From Alphaproteobacteria bacterium (lineage in GTDB: Bacteria > Pseudomonadota > Alphaproteobacteria > Caulobacterales > Caulobacteraceae): 63,407 nt of DNA. The notes under the pieces are model-generated. The model worked only from the letters and a program-made list of their open reading frames with translations. It was not told the DNA's origin and ran no database searches. Where the stretch lies: NCBI GenBank assembly GCA_018820205.1, contig JAHJOK010000033.1, positions 1 to 63,407 on the forward strand, in the 5' to 3' direction. Below are positions 45,275 through 54,533 of the stretch, piece by piece. The stretch's first letter is position 1, and each line of letters opens with the position of its first letter. The position numbers and the translations under genes are program-made.

Positions 45275-46113
45275 GCGGCCGTCACCCGCATCGACATCGC
45301 CATCGTCGCCGCCGGCGCCAGCGTCGCCAGCCCCGCGCTCTCGCTCTCCGGCGCATTGACCGCGTTGGGCCGGTGCGTCACCGGCTCCAGACAGACGAAG
45401 CCTTCGCCCTCGGGCGCATAGACATGCAGACGCGAGACCGGGCTCGTCATCTGCACCGTCCGGTCCGCACCGATCACCTCGGCCACCCCGGTCCAGCCGT
45501 CATAGGCGTTGTCGACGAAAGGAACCGAGGCCCGCGCCACGCCGTCCCGCCAATCCACCAAATCAGACACGGCCACCCGCCGGTCCGGGATCAGCGTCTC
45601 GCCGACCCACACCGACGCCGCTTCCAGCCGCACCCTGTCCCCCGGACCGGTCGCTAAATAGGGATGCAGCCCCAGCCCACCCGGCATCGGCGCCGTGTCC
45701 TCATTGGTCAGCGACAGGCTGACGCTCAGCCCGGTCTCGTCGAGCGCGATCACCTGTTCTGCGCGCCATGCCCAGGGCCAATCGCCCGCTGCCACTGACA
45801 AGCCCAGCCGCACCGACGCGGAGTCCGCCCCGATCACCGTCCACGGCGTGCGCCATCCCGTCCCGTGCAGCGCGTGCGGCTCGAACCCGGGCGTGGGCTC
45901 CAGCACGATGTCCCGCCCCACCCAGCGGAACCGCCCCTGGTCGATCCGGTTCGCAAACGGCACAAGCGGAAAACAGCCGGTGTCCAGCGGGCTCGTCGCC
46001 CCCACCGGCGTCGGCCGGAACACGGGTTCGCCTCGCCAGTCCAGTCGTCCGACCGCGCCGCCCAGTTCAGGAAGCACCTCGGCCATCCATGCCCCGGCGG
46101 AAAGCCGGATCAC
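45271..46113 (-). CDS. aldose 1-epimerase family protein
   Basis: 280 residues of the galactose mutarotase fold. FANRIDQGRF, HALHGTGWR with the catalytic-type His, GLGLHPYL and a late Glu (VCLEPVTHRPNA) are visible. It would interconvert alpha and beta anomers of xylose or related aldoses, feeding the beta-anomer to xylose dehydrogenase. It overlaps the lactonase gene by 4 bases and is the last gene of the xylose operon. Confidence 0.88.
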   Translation of the reverse strand: MIRLSAGAWMAEVLPELGGAVGRLDWRGEPVFRPTPVGATSPLDTGCFPLVPFANRIDQGRFRWVGRDIVLEPTPGFEPHALHGTGWRTPWTVIGADSASVRLGLSVAAGDWPWAWRAEQVIALDETGLSVSLSLTNEDTAPMPGGLGLHPYLATGPGDRVRLEAASVWVGETLIPDRRVAVSDLVDWRDGVARASVPFVDNAYDGWTGVAEVIGADRTVQMTSPVSRLHVYAPEGEGFVCLEPVTHRPNAVNAPESESAGLATLAPAATMAMSMRVTAA

Positions 46114-46964
46114 CAGCGGAACAGGTTCTGCGGCAAGCCCGGACGATCCAAGGCGACGCGATACAGCCCGCCCAGCGCCGGTTGCTCCCCGCGCTTGTCG
46201 GCGTTGTTCAGCCAGCCTGTGGTGCAGTACAGCGACTTCAGATCGTCGCCCCCGAACGCGGCCTTGGTCACGGTCATCACCGGCATGTCGATCTTGCCGA
46301 TCCGCTCGCCCTGGGGGCTGAAGCGGGCCACGCCCCAGCCGTTGAACAGGCCGACGTGTACAACCCCGTCAGCGTCCACGCTCGGCCCGTCGGCGTATCC
46401 GTCGGTCGTTTCCGCGAACAACCGCTTGTTGGTGATGACGCCGTCCACATGGTCGAAGGCGTAGATGCGCTTCTCGATCGTGTCGTTGTGATAGAGGGTC
46501 CGCCCGTCGGGGCTCAGCGCTGGGCCATTGGTGACCCGATAGCCGTCGTCGTGCCGGGCGATCTCGCCGTCGGCATAGCGGTAAAGGGCGCCCGAAACGC
46601 CGGCCTCGCTGTCGTCCATCGACCCGAACCAGAGCGACCCGTCGGGAGCGACGAAACCATCGTTCAGCCGGTTCTGCGGCCGATCGGGCTCCACCGTGGT
46701 GACGAAGGCAAACTCACCCGTCGCGGGGTCGAACCGGTGCAGCCCGGTCCGCACGCCGCAGACCAGCGATCCGTCCTCCGATGGCAGGGCGAAGCCGATC
46801 TGGTCCGGGGCCTCGAACGAGGTCTTGGCCCCGTCATCGACGCCATAGCGATGCAGCCGCCGTCCCTTGATGTCGACGAACCAGACGCAGCGCTCCCGCG
46901 CCGACCAAACCGGGCCTTCGCCCAGTTCAGCCTGCAGGTCCCAGAGTAGCTCGGGTTCGCCCAC
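46110..46964 (-). CDS. xylC: xylono-1,5-lactonase-like SMP-30/gluconolactonase family protein
   Basis: 284 residues of the six-bladed SMP-30 propeller. The metal-binding residues are in LGEGPVW (Glu), RLNDGFVAPDG (Asn) and YADGPSVDADG (Asp). The sequence is close to remembered Caulobacter XylC (CC_0820). It opens D-xylonolactone formed by xylose dehydrogenase. The start is GTG 46964, 5 bases after the dehydrogenase gene. A general sugar lactonase is the alternative. Confidence 0.85.
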   Translation of the reverse strand: MGEPELLWDLQAELGEGPVWSARERCVWFVDIKGRRLHRYGVDDGAKTSFEAPDQIGFALPSEDGSLVCGVRTGLHRFDPATGEFAFVTTVEPDRPQNRLNDGFVAPDGSLWFGSMDDSEAGVSGALYRYADGEIARHDDGYRVTNGPALSPDGRTLYHNDTIEKRIYAFDHVDGVITNKRLFAETTDGYADGPSVDADGVVHVGLFNGWGVARFSPQGERIGKIDMPVMTVTKAAFGGDDLKSLYCTTGWLNNADKRGEQPALGGLYRVALDRPGLPQNLFRW

Positions 46965-46969
46965 GACGA

Positions 46970-48412
46970 TCAGCTCCAGCTATAGGCGGTCTTCTGCTGG
47001 GTGAAGAACTCTACCGCCGCGAAGCCCTGCTCGCGGGCGCCGTAGCTGGACTTCTTCGAGCCTCCGAACGGGACGTGATAATCGACGCCGGCGGTGGCCA
47101 GGTTGACCATCACCATTCCCGCCTTGGCCCGGCGCTGGAAGTCGCGGGCGTGTTTCAGCGAGGTCGTGGCGATGCCCGCCGACAGGCCGAACTCGACCCC
47201 ATTGGCGATCGACAGCGCTTCTTCATAGTCCTTGACACGAATGGTGGAGGCCACCGGCCCGAAGACCTCTTCGGTGTTGATCTGCTGGCTCGCGTCGGTG
47301 TCGGCGATCAGGGTCGGCTGGACGTACCAACCGGGGTTGTCCAGGTTCAGCCGCTCGCCGCCGGTGACGATCCTGCCCCCCGCCGACTTTGCGATATCGA
47401 TGTATTTGTAGCTGGTCTCCATCTGGCTCTCGGACACCGCCGGCCCCATCTGGGTCGACGGATCCAGCGCGTCGCCGACCTTCAGCGCGCGGACCTTCTC
47501 GCCCAAGGCCTGGACGAACCGGTCGTGGATGCCGTCCTGAACGATCAGGCGGCTGGAGGCGGTGCACCGCTGGCCGGTGGCGAAGAACGATCCGTCCAAG
47601 GCGATCATCACCGCGCGGTCCAGATCGGCGTCGTCCAGAACGATCAGCGGGTTCTTGCCGCCCATCTCCAGTTGCACGCGGGCCTGGCGCTCCATGGCGC
47701 CCTTGCCGACGCCGGCGCCGACCTGTTGTGAGCCGGTGAAGCTGAGACCGTCGATGTCCTTGTGAGCCACAATGGCCCGGCCGACATCGCCATCGCCGAT
47801 GACCATGTTCACGACGCCCTTGGGCAGACCCGCCTCGTGCAGGATAGCGATCAGCGCCTCGGCCGTGGCCGGCGTCGGGCCGGCGGCCTTGATCACGACG
47901 GTGTTGCCGAAGGCGATGGCCGGAGCGATCTTCCAGGCCGGAATGGCGATGGGGAAGTTCCAGGGCGTGATCAGGCCAAACACGCCGACTGCCTGACGAT
48001 AGGTCTGAATCTCCACACCGGGTCGGACCGACATCAGGTTCTGGCCGTGGACGCGCAGCGCCTCACCAGCGAAGTATTTGAGGATGCGCGCCGCCCGCGC
48101 CGTCTCACCGATGCCTTCGGGCAAGGTCTTGCCCTCTTCGCGCGACAGCAGCCGACCGACCTGCTCCTTGCGGTCCATCAGGATGTTGGACGCCCGGTCC
48201 AGGATGTCGGATCGCACCTCGGGACTGGCTTCGGACCAGGCGGGAAAGGCCGCCTTGGCCGCGGCGACGGCAGCGTCGACCTCGCCGGCCCCGCCCTTGG
48301 GCGTGCGGGCGACGATCTCGTTGGTGTTGGACGGGTTGTGGCTTTCACCCGGCCGGTCGGCGTCCACCCGTTCGCCATTGATCCAGTGGGAAAGGTTCAG
48401 CGTGTCGGTCAT
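46970..48412 (-). CDS. xylA: 2-oxoglutarate semialdehyde (2,5-dioxovalerate) dehydrogenase
   Basis: 480 residues of the NAD(P)+ aldehyde dehydrogenase superfamily: TPWNFPIAIPAWK, FTGSQQVGAGV, the general-base Glu in QLEMGGKNP and the nucleophile Cys in TGQRCTASSRL. It resembles alpha-ketoglutaric semialdehyde dehydrogenase of the Weimberg pathway, called XylA in Caulobacter nomenclature (not xylose isomerase). It oxidises the last intermediate to 2-oxoglutarate. A hairpin terminator lies between it and the transporter gene upstream. Confidence 0.9.
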   Translation of the reverse strand: MTDTLNLSHWINGERVDADRPGESHNPSNTNEIVARTPKGGAGEVDAAVAAAKAAFPAWSEASPEVRSDILDRASNILMDRKEQVGRLLSREEGKTLPEGIGETARAARILKYFAGEALRVHGQNLMSVRPGVEIQTYRQAVGVFGLITPWNFPIAIPAWKIAPAIAFGNTVVIKAAGPTPATAEALIAILHEAGLPKGVVNMVIGDGDVGRAIVAHKDIDGLSFTGSQQVGAGVGKGAMERQARVQLEMGGKNPLIVLDDADLDRAVMIALDGSFFATGQRCTASSRLIVQDGIHDRFVQALGEKVRALKVGDALDPSTQMGPAVSESQMETSYKYIDIAKSAGGRIVTGGERLNLDNPGWYVQPTLIADTDASQQINTEEVFGPVASTIRVKDYEEALSIANGVEFGLSAGIATTSLKHARDFQRRAKAGMVMVNLATAGVDYHVPFGGSKKSSYGAREQGFAAVEFFTQQKTAYSWS

Positions 48413-48430
48413 GGGTATCGCCTCGTCGTT

Positions 48431-48459
48431 AAAACGGGGCGGCGAGGGAGCGCCGCCCC
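48431..48459 (-). terminator. hairpin terminator between xylose transporter and xylA
   Basis: Arms 48436-48444 and 48451-48459 (GGGGCGGCG / CGCCGCCCC) with a 6-base loop. On the minus strand the stem is followed by GTTTTAA. It lies 27 bases after the transporter stop and would reduce read-through into xylA. Confidence 0.75.
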
Positions 48460-48462
48460 TTC

Positions 48463-48477
48463 AATTGTCGGACTAAT
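48463..48477. promoter_or_regulatory. GntR-type operator-like site upstream of xylA
   Basis: AATTGTCGGACTAAT contains a perfect GTC-G-GAC core with A/T flanks and matches the sites at 22294 and 55312. It is 51 bases from the xylA start but on the promoter-distal side of the hairpin, so a promoter here would put the hairpin in the xylA leader. Confidence 0.5.
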
Positions 48478-48485
48478 AGATAGGG

Positions 48486-49913
48486 TCAGCCCTGCATATC
48501 TTCCAGTTCCTTGCCCTTGGTTTCCTTGATGAAGGAGCGGACCAGGAAAATACTGATCACTGCGGACACGGTGTACAGGGCATAGGTGCCCGCCAGGCCG
48601 ATACCGTCCGCCAGTGCCGGAAAGCTCTGCACGACCAAGTAGTTAGCGCCCCATTGGGCCAGACCCGCAACGGCCAGCGCCGAACCTCGCATCTGGTTCG
48701 GGAACATCTCGCCCAGCATGACCCACATGACCGGGCCCCAGCTGAAGTTGAAGAAGATCACATACAGGTTGGCCGCGACCAGCGCGGTCAGGCCGGCCGT
48801 TTCGTTGAGCACCAGATTGCCGGCGGCATCAGCGCCGGCGCCGCTGAAGGCCCAGGTCATGGCGCCGAGCGTCGCCGCCATGCCGACCGAACCGATAAGC
48901 AGAAGCGGCTTGCGGCCGACCTTGTCGATGACAGCCAGCGCCACAAGCACCGCCGCGATGGACACGGCGCCGGACAGGATGTTGCGTTCCAGCGCCACCT
49001 CTTCGGACACGCCAGCCAGACGCCACAGGGTCTCGCCGTAATAGAAGATGATGTTGATGCCGACGAACTGCTGGAAGGTCGCCAGCATGATGCCGGCCCA
49101 GACGATCGGGCGGAAACCGAACTTGCCGATGACATCCTTAAAGCTGGGCTTGTGACCTACGACGAAGCTGGCGCGGATTTCACCCAGTTTGCGATCCGCC
49201 GCATCGGGGCCGAACAGCTTGGTCATCACTTTGCGCGCCGCGTCGTCCTTGCCCTTCATCACCAGATAGCGCGGGCTTTCCGGGATCAGGAACAAAGCGA
49301 ACAGGAAGATGGCCGCAGGCACGGCCTGGGCCAGGTACATCCACCGCCACGCTGTCGTACCGCCGATTTCGCCAAGGCTGCTGCCGGCCTTCTGGGCCAG
49401 GAAATAGTTGACCAGGAAGGCGGCGGTCAGGCCGCTGATGATCATCACCTGCTGGACCGTACTCATCCGCCCGCGAATGTTGGCCGGTGCGACCTCGGAA
49501 ATATACAGCGGCGACAGGACGCTTGCGGCGCCCACCGCCATGCCGCCGGCGAAGCGCGCGGCGACGAAGATTCCGTGCACATCGGTGAACCCCTGGATCA
49601 GGGCGCCGACCAGGAACAGCACCGCCGCCATGATCATCACCGAGCGGCGACCGACCAGGTCGGCCAGACGTCCGGCGAAGAATGCGCCAAAGGCGCAACC
49701 GATCAGCAGAGAGCCGACGGTGAAGCCAAGACCGTTCGCATCAAGATTGAAATGTTCCTGCAGCCCGGCCTGCGTCCCGTTCACGGCTCCGCTGTCATAG
49801 CCGAACAACAAGCCGCCGATCGTCGCCACCGCGACGATGGCTATGATGAAACCCAGGTTGACGCGGTCCGCCCCCGCGATACCGGGGCCGTCAGCCCCTG
49901 TCGGTCCAGCCAT
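48486..49913 (-). CDS. MFS sugar porter, probable D-xylose:H+ symporter
   Basis: 475 residues of the sugar-porter family: GGLLFGYDSGAVNG, GRLADLVGRR, the PESPRYLVMKG segment after helix 6, and a C-terminal motif near KETKGKELEDM. Twelve helices are expected. Position in the xylose operon indicates D-xylose uptake, as for XylE-like proteins of Caulobacter. ATG 49913 is preceded by GGGAGG; an in-frame TTG at 49919 is less likely. Confidence 0.9.
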   Translation of the reverse strand: MAGPTGADGPGIAGADRVNLGFIIAIVAVATIGGLLFGYDSGAVNGTQAGLQEHFNLDANGLGFTVGSLLIGCAFGAFFAGRLADLVGRRSVMIMAAVLFLVGALIQGFTDVHGIFVAARFAGGMAVGAASVLSPLYISEVAPANIRGRMSTVQQVMIISGLTAAFLVNYFLAQKAGSSLGEIGGTTAWRWMYLAQAVPAAIFLFALFLIPESPRYLVMKGKDDAARKVMTKLFGPDAADRKLGEIRASFVVGHKPSFKDVIGKFGFRPIVWAGIMLATFQQFVGINIIFYYGETLWRLAGVSEEVALERNILSGAVSIAAVLVALAVIDKVGRKPLLLIGSVGMAATLGAMTWAFSGAGADAAGNLVLNETAGLTALVAANLYVIFFNFSWGPVMWVMLGEMFPNQMRGSALAVAGLAQWGANYLVVQSFPALADGIGLAGTYALYTVSAVISIFLVRSFIKETKGKELEDMQG

Positions 49914-49962
49914 TCTCAATCCTCCCGCGGGCTCTGTCGGCCCAGATTTACGGATCGTCGGG

Positions 49963-50721
49963 TCAACGCCACCCGGCGTCCACGAAATATTCGTGTCCTG
50001 TAATGAAACGTGCGTCGTCAGAGGCCAGGAACATCGCCATCGCGGCGATATCCTCGGGCAGGATCCGGCCCTTCAGGCATTGGGCGGCCACGATCTCGGC
50101 CTCGCCTTCGGGCGTGTACCATTTCTCCTGTCGAGGCGTCTTGACGTTGCCTGGCACGATACACGCGACCCGGACGCCATCGACGCCAAGCTCACGCGCC
50201 AGGGCCCGCGTCATGCCCTCGATGCCTGCCTTGGACGTTTCGTAGAGCGACAGGTCGGGCAGCCCCAGATGCCAGCTGATCGACCCCAGGTTCAGGATCA
50301 CGCCCTTGCCGGCGGCTGTCATGGCCGGAGCCACGGCCTGGGCGGCGAAATACAGATGTCTCAGGTTCACCGCGATCCGGTCGTCCCAGTAATCGGGCGT
50401 CACCTCCGCCAGGCTATGGCGATCATCGTTGGCGGCGTTGTTGACAAGCACCTCGACCGGTCCATGCGCGGCCGCGACGTCGGCCAGACACGCCTTCAGC
50501 GCCGGAATATCGGTCAGGTCGCAGTGCATGAAGACCGGCGCCGGGAATAGCAGCGACAGCCGTTCCTCGAGCGCCCGCGAGGCCTCCATCGCGACATCCA
50601 GGAAAACCACGCGCGCGCCCTGACGGGCGAACGCCTCTGTCATGCCGGCGCCGATGCCGGAGCCCCCGCCGGTGACGACGACCAGCTTGTTCTTCAGGGA
50701 GGGATAGACGGCCTTGCTCAC
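49963..50721 (-). CDS. xylB: D-xylose 1-dehydrogenase (NAD+), short-chain dehydrogenase
   Basis: 252 residues. The Rossmann motif VVTGGGSGIGAGM, NNAANDDRH, serine in GSISWHLGL, and catalytic Y-x-x-x-K in LYETSKAGIEG are present. The C-terminal PGNVKTPRQEKWYTPEGE is nearly identical to remembered Caulobacter XylB (CC_0821). It oxidises D-xylose to xylonolactone, first step of the Weimberg pathway. GTG 50721 overlaps the xylX stop (GTGA). Confidence 0.92.
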   Translation of the reverse strand: MSKAVYPSLKNKLVVVTGGGSGIGAGMTEAFARQGARVVFLDVAMEASRALEERLSLLFPAPVFMHCDLTDIPALKACLADVAAAHGPVEVLVNNAANDDRHSLAEVTPDYWDDRIAVNLRHLYFAAQAVAPAMTAAGKGVILNLGSISWHLGLPDLSLYETSKAGIEGMTRALARELGVDGVRVACIVPGNVKTPRQEKWYTPEGEAEIVAAQCLKGRILPEDIAAMAMFLASDDARFITGHEYFVDAGWR

Positions 50722-51878
50722 GCGGACACTCCAAGCAGACCGCGGGCGGCCAGGTTACGCATCAGTCCCGATATCCCCAGCGTCCAGGGCGGCGCCTGTT
50801 CGCTGGTCGTGACCGTATTCTCAAGAACGCCCAGCCGTTCGGACGCGACCCGCACCCGGTCGCCCATATGGTGGGTGAACCCCTGGCCCGGCGCATCGCG
50901 GTCCTGGATCGGGGCGAACATCGTGCCCAGGTAAAGAGCGAAGCCGTCGGGATACTGGTGCGCCTTGCCGACCGTCTGGCCGATCAGATCCAGCGGATCG
51001 CGGCTGATCAGGCTCATCGAGCTGGCGCCCCTCATGACGAAGCCGTCTTCGCCGCGAACCTCGAGCGAGATTTCGGCGGCCCGCAAATCGTCCATCGTGA
51101 AGCCGTCGTCGAACAGACGTACAAACGGGCCGAGCGCCGCCGAGGCGTTGTTGTCCTTGGCCTTGCCCAGCAACAGGGCGCTTCGTCCCTCAATGTCTCT
51201 CAGATTGACGTCATTGCCCAGCGTGGCGCCCACAGCCCGACCGTCGGCGGCGCACAGTATCACCACTTCAGGCTCGGGATTGTTCCAGTCGCTGTCGGCC
51301 CGCACCCCGACGAAATCGCCCCAACCGACCGACGACAGCACCGGCGTTTTGGTGAAGATTTCCGCGTCCTTGCCGATGGCGACTTCCAGATACTGCGACC
51401 ACAGACCGTCGGCGATCAGGATGTCCTTCAGCTTCATCGCCTCGGCCGATCCCGGCTTCACGGCCGACAGATCTGCGCCGACCCGTTCGGCCAGTTGCGC
51501 GCGAATCTCGTTGGCCCGCTGGGCGTCGCCCCGCGCGCGTTCTTCGATCACCCGTTCGACGGCCGAGACCGCGAAGGTGACGCCCGAGGCCTTCACGCAT
51601 TGCAGGTCCAGCGGCGACAGCAGATGGGTCGCCCCGGCCGAAGCCGGATCCCAGGACACCGCGAAATCCATGTCCTCCAGCGGACCCAGATCAACGCCCT
51701 GCGCCTCGGCCAGACCGGACGTCGCCACCGCGTCGGCGGTCGTCGCCGCAAAGTCGGAAATGTCCAGCACGCGGCCCTCGCGCACCAGCACCGGGGTGGG
51801 GCCCACAGCCAGTTCCACGCGCCCCAACAGCAGCGCGTCACGCCAATCGGCCGGCAGATGATCCGTTACGCCCGTCAT
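50718..51878 (-). CDS. xylX: 2-keto-3-deoxy-D-xylonate dehydratase, fumarylacetoacetate hydrolase family
   Basis: 386 residues. The C-terminal half has the FAH fold with metal ligands around EPEVVILCAADG and GNDVNLRDIEGRS. It matches XylX/AraD1-type dehydratases that convert 2-keto-3-deoxy-xylonate to 2-oxoglutarate semialdehyde. It is first in the xylX-xylB-transporter-xylA-xylC-epimerase group and has a LacI-type palindrome 39 bases upstream of its ATG. Confidence 0.88.
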   Translation of the reverse strand: MTGVTDHLPADWRDALLLGRVELAVGPTPVLVREGRVLDISDFAATTADAVATSGLAEAQGVDLGPLEDMDFAVSWDPASAGATHLLSPLDLQCVKASGVTFAVSAVERVIEERARGDAQRANEIRAQLAERVGADLSAVKPGSAEAMKLKDILIADGLWSQYLEVAIGKDAEIFTKTPVLSSVGWGDFVGVRADSDWNNPEPEVVILCAADGRAVGATLGNDVNLRDIEGRSALLLGKAKDNNASAALGPFVRLFDDGFTMDDLRAAEISLEVRGEDGFVMRGASSMSLISRDPLDLIGQTVGKAHQYPDGFALYLGTMFAPIQDRDAPGQGFTHHMGDRVRVASERLGVLENTVTTSEQAPPWTLGISGLMRNLAARGLLGVSA

Positions 51879-51916
51879 ATTCCCCCGCCAGAGCCTTCCT
51901 CGGCCCGGTCATTGTT

Positions 51917-51930
51917 TGGTAGCGCTATCA
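51917..51930. promoter_or_regulatory. LacI-type operator TGGTAGCGCTATCA upstream of xylX
   Basis: A 14-bp near-palindrome centred on AGCGCT, the reverse-complement form of the 18853 and 54443 sites (TGATAGCGCTACCA). It is positioned to control the xylose operon. Confidence 0.75.
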
Positions 51931-51975
51931 TCGGAGAACCGCCCCCGGTGTCAAGCGCCGATCCCGTGATTCAGC

Positions 51976-54405
51976 TCAGGTCGAAACCGTCAGTGTGGTC
52001 GTCTTCAGGTCTCGGGAGTTCGGACCCGCGCTCAGGGTGAACGTCCCTGGTTCGACCACCCGATGCATGTCCTCGTCCCACAGCGACAAATCTCGCGGCG
52101 AAATCTCGAACGACACCGTGGTCCGGGCGCCTGGAGCCAACGTCACCCGCTGGAAATGCTTCAGCTCCAGCACAGGTCGAGTGATCGAGGCGAAGTCGTC
52201 GGTGACAAACAGCTGCACCACCTCGTCGCCGGCGCGGGAGCCGATATTGGCGACATCGACCTCCACCATGACGTGCTCGAATCGACCGATCGTCGCCTTG
52301 GCCAGACGCGGCGCCGAGATGTCGAAGGTCGTGTAGGAGAGGCCGTAGCCGAACGGATAGAGGGGGCTGGTCTCGCTGAACAGATACCCTCGCCGCGACG
52401 TCGGCTTGTGATTGTAGAAGATCGGCAGTTGTCCCACGCTGCGGGCGATCGACACCGGCAGCTTGCCGCCCGGATTGACCTTGCCCAACAGGACGTCGGC
52501 GATCGCGTGGCCGGTCTCCTGTCCGAGGTACCAGCCCTCGACGATCGCTGCGGCGTTCTCGGCCAGATAGTTTGCAGACAGCGGACGGCCGTTCAGCAGC
52601 ACCACCACCGTGGGCTTGTTCAGGGCGAAGATCGCGCGGGCCAGATCGTTCTGCTGACCGATCAGGTCCAGCGTCGCCCGGTCGCCCAGGTGTTCATCAG
52701 CCCAGGCCTCGCGGCTGGTCTGTTCGTTGTCGCCCAGCACCATGACGATGGTGTCGGCGTTGCGGGCGACCTCGACCGCCTCCTCGATCAGGCGCGCATT
52801 GACCTCGGGCGAGACCAGATCGACCGCGTCCGCGCTCCATGAGCGGCTTTCGGTGATGCGCACAGCCTCGGCGTAGTCGATCTCGAACCGGCCTTCCGCC
52901 GCCGCCTGCAGGCCTTCCAGCACGCTGACGACATGGCGCGGCACGTCGCTGTAGCCCCCGATCGGCGTGTCGCGGGCGTGGGTTCCCAGAACCGCCATCC
53001 GCTGGATCTTCGAGGGGTCGAGCGGCAACAGCTCGCCCTCGTTTTTCAGAAGTACGACCGCCTTCTGGGCCGCCTTCCGGGCGAGGGCCACCGCATCGGG
53101 CGTGGCCGTCAGCGCATCGGCGCGGCGGGCGTCGACATAGGGGTTCTCGAACGCACCGGACAGGAATTTCATCGTCAGCAGCCGTCGCACGGCCGCATCG
53201 ATGTCGGCGATGTCCACCCGACCGTCGCGGACCATCTCCGGCAGTTTGATATAGCCCTCGCCGTCCGGCAGTTCGATATCGACCCCGGCGTCCAGCGCCC
53301 GCGCCGCCGCCTCTTCGATGGTACGGAACATGTGGTGGCGGGTGTTCAGTTCACGGATGGCGAAATAGTCTGAGACCACCGCACCGCGGAAGCCCCACTC
53401 ACCGCGCAGCACGTCGTGCAGCAGCCAGCGGTTGGCGTGCGACGGCAGGCCGTCGATCTCGTTGTACGAGGCCATCACCGACATGACCGGCAGTTCGGTC
53501 ACCGCCCGTTCGAAAGGCGGGAAGAAATTCTCGCGCAGCGTCCGCTCGGAGATGTTCGCCGGACCGACATTGGTGCCGTTCTCCGGCTGACCATGGCCGG
53601 TCATGTGTTTCAGCGTCACGAACACCTTGTCGGGCGCCAGAGGCAGATACTCGCCCTGATACCCCTTGATCGCGGCCAGACCCATTTCAGCGACCAGATG
53701 CGGATCTTCGCCATAGGTCTCCTCGATCCGACCCCAACGCGGGTCGCGCGCCACGTCGACGACAGGAGCCAGCGCCAACATGGCGCCCCGCGCCCGCATC
53801 TCGCGTGCGGCGACGGCGAAACACTGCTCGACCAGCGCCGGGTCCCAGGTCGAGGCCAAGGCGATCGACTGCGGGAAGCTGGTGGCGCCGCGCGCGACAT
53901 AGCCGTGCAGCGCCTCCTCATGCAGCAGCACCGGAATGCCCAGACGGGTGTTCTCGACGGCCCAGCGCTGGGCGGCGTTGACGTAGTCGGCGGTCTCTCG
54001 CCCCGTCCGGTTCGGGGCGTCGCCGGCCTGGCCCGCCGCGCCGTTCGCCGCAGGGTCGACGCCGCGCTTGTCCTGCGGTCGCGAAATCTGGCCGATGCCG
54101 TGAGGAAAAGCCTCCATGGCGCGCGCCGCCACGAAATCTCCAGCGGCGTTCTGGATGGCTCCCTTGCCTTCCCAGATGCCGATCATCTGCGCGACCTTTT
54201 CCTCGACCGTCATCCGGCTGAGCAGGTCCTCGACCCGCCGCTCGACCGGCAGGGAGGCGTCGCGATAGGGGGCGTCGCGCGCCGGCTTGGCGCTGTCCTG
54301 CGCAAAAGCGACCCCGCGGGTCGTCGCCAGGGCGAAGACCGAAACGAAGCTGGCCAGAACGGTCCGACGCCCGAGCGTCACGGTTCCCCGATGTGGAGCG
54401 GTCAT
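51976..54405 (-). CDS. GH3 beta-xylosidase/beta-glucosidase, Tat-exported
   Basis: 809 residues: a twin-arginine signal (GRRTVLASFVSVFALA), the GH3 N-domain with the nucleophile Asp in GAVVSDYFAIREL, the GH3 C-domain (KAVVLLKNEGELLPL) and a C-terminal fibronectin-III-like domain (VEVDVANIGSRAGDEVVQLFV). BglX-type length and order. Context with the xylose operon favours beta-xylosidase activity on xylo-oligosaccharides. GGGAGGAAG precedes the ATG. An AGCGCT palindrome lies 37 bases upstream. Confidence 0.92.
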   Translation of the reverse strand: MTAPHRGTVTLGRRTVLASFVSVFALATTRGVAFAQDSAKPARDAPYRDASLPVERRVEDLLSRMTVEEKVAQMIGIWEGKGAIQNAAGDFVAARAMEAFPHGIGQISRPQDKRGVDPAANGAAGQAGDAPNRTGRETADYVNAAQRWAVENTRLGIPVLLHEEALHGYVARGATSFPQSIALASTWDPALVEQCFAVAAREMRARGAMLALAPVVDVARDPRWGRIEETYGEDPHLVAEMGLAAIKGYQGEYLPLAPDKVFVTLKHMTGHGQPENGTNVGPANISERTLRENFFPPFERAVTELPVMSVMASYNEIDGLPSHANRWLLHDVLRGEWGFRGAVVSDYFAIRELNTRHHMFRTIEEAAARALDAGVDIELPDGEGYIKLPEMVRDGRVDIADIDAAVRRLLTMKFLSGAFENPYVDARRADALTATPDAVALARKAAQKAVVLLKNEGELLPLDPSKIQRMAVLGTHARDTPIGGYSDVPRHVVSVLEGLQAAAEGRFEIDYAEAVRITESRSWSADAVDLVSPEVNARLIEEAVEVARNADTIVMVLGDNEQTSREAWADEHLGDRATLDLIGQQNDLARAIFALNKPTVVVLLNGRPLSANYLAENAAAIVEGWYLGQETGHAIADVLLGKVNPGGKLPVSIARSVGQLPIFYNHKPTSRRGYLFSETSPLYPFGYGLSYTTFDISAPRLAKATIGRFEHVMVEVDVANIGSRAGDEVVQLFVTDDFASITRPVLELKHFQRVTLAPGARTTVSFEISPRDLSLWDEDMHRVVEPGTFTLSAGPNSRDLKTTTLTVST

Positions 54406-54442
54406 GTGTCTTCCTCCCTGATCTCGCCGGTTGATCCCGCGA

Positions 54443-54456
54443 TGATAGCGCTACCA
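54443..54456. promoter_or_regulatory. LacI-type operator TGATAGCGCTACCA between GH3 and GntR genes
   Basis: Identical over 14 bases to the site between manD and GH67 (18853-18866). It sits in the 128-base spacer between two divergent genes and could control the GH3 gene, the GntR regulator, or both. Confidence 0.75.
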
Positions 54457-54533
54457 CACGATAGGCCGGGATTTCCGCACGGGTCAACGGGGATCATCGG
54501 TTATAGAAGGGGAGTCGTTGTCACAGGTCGCCG

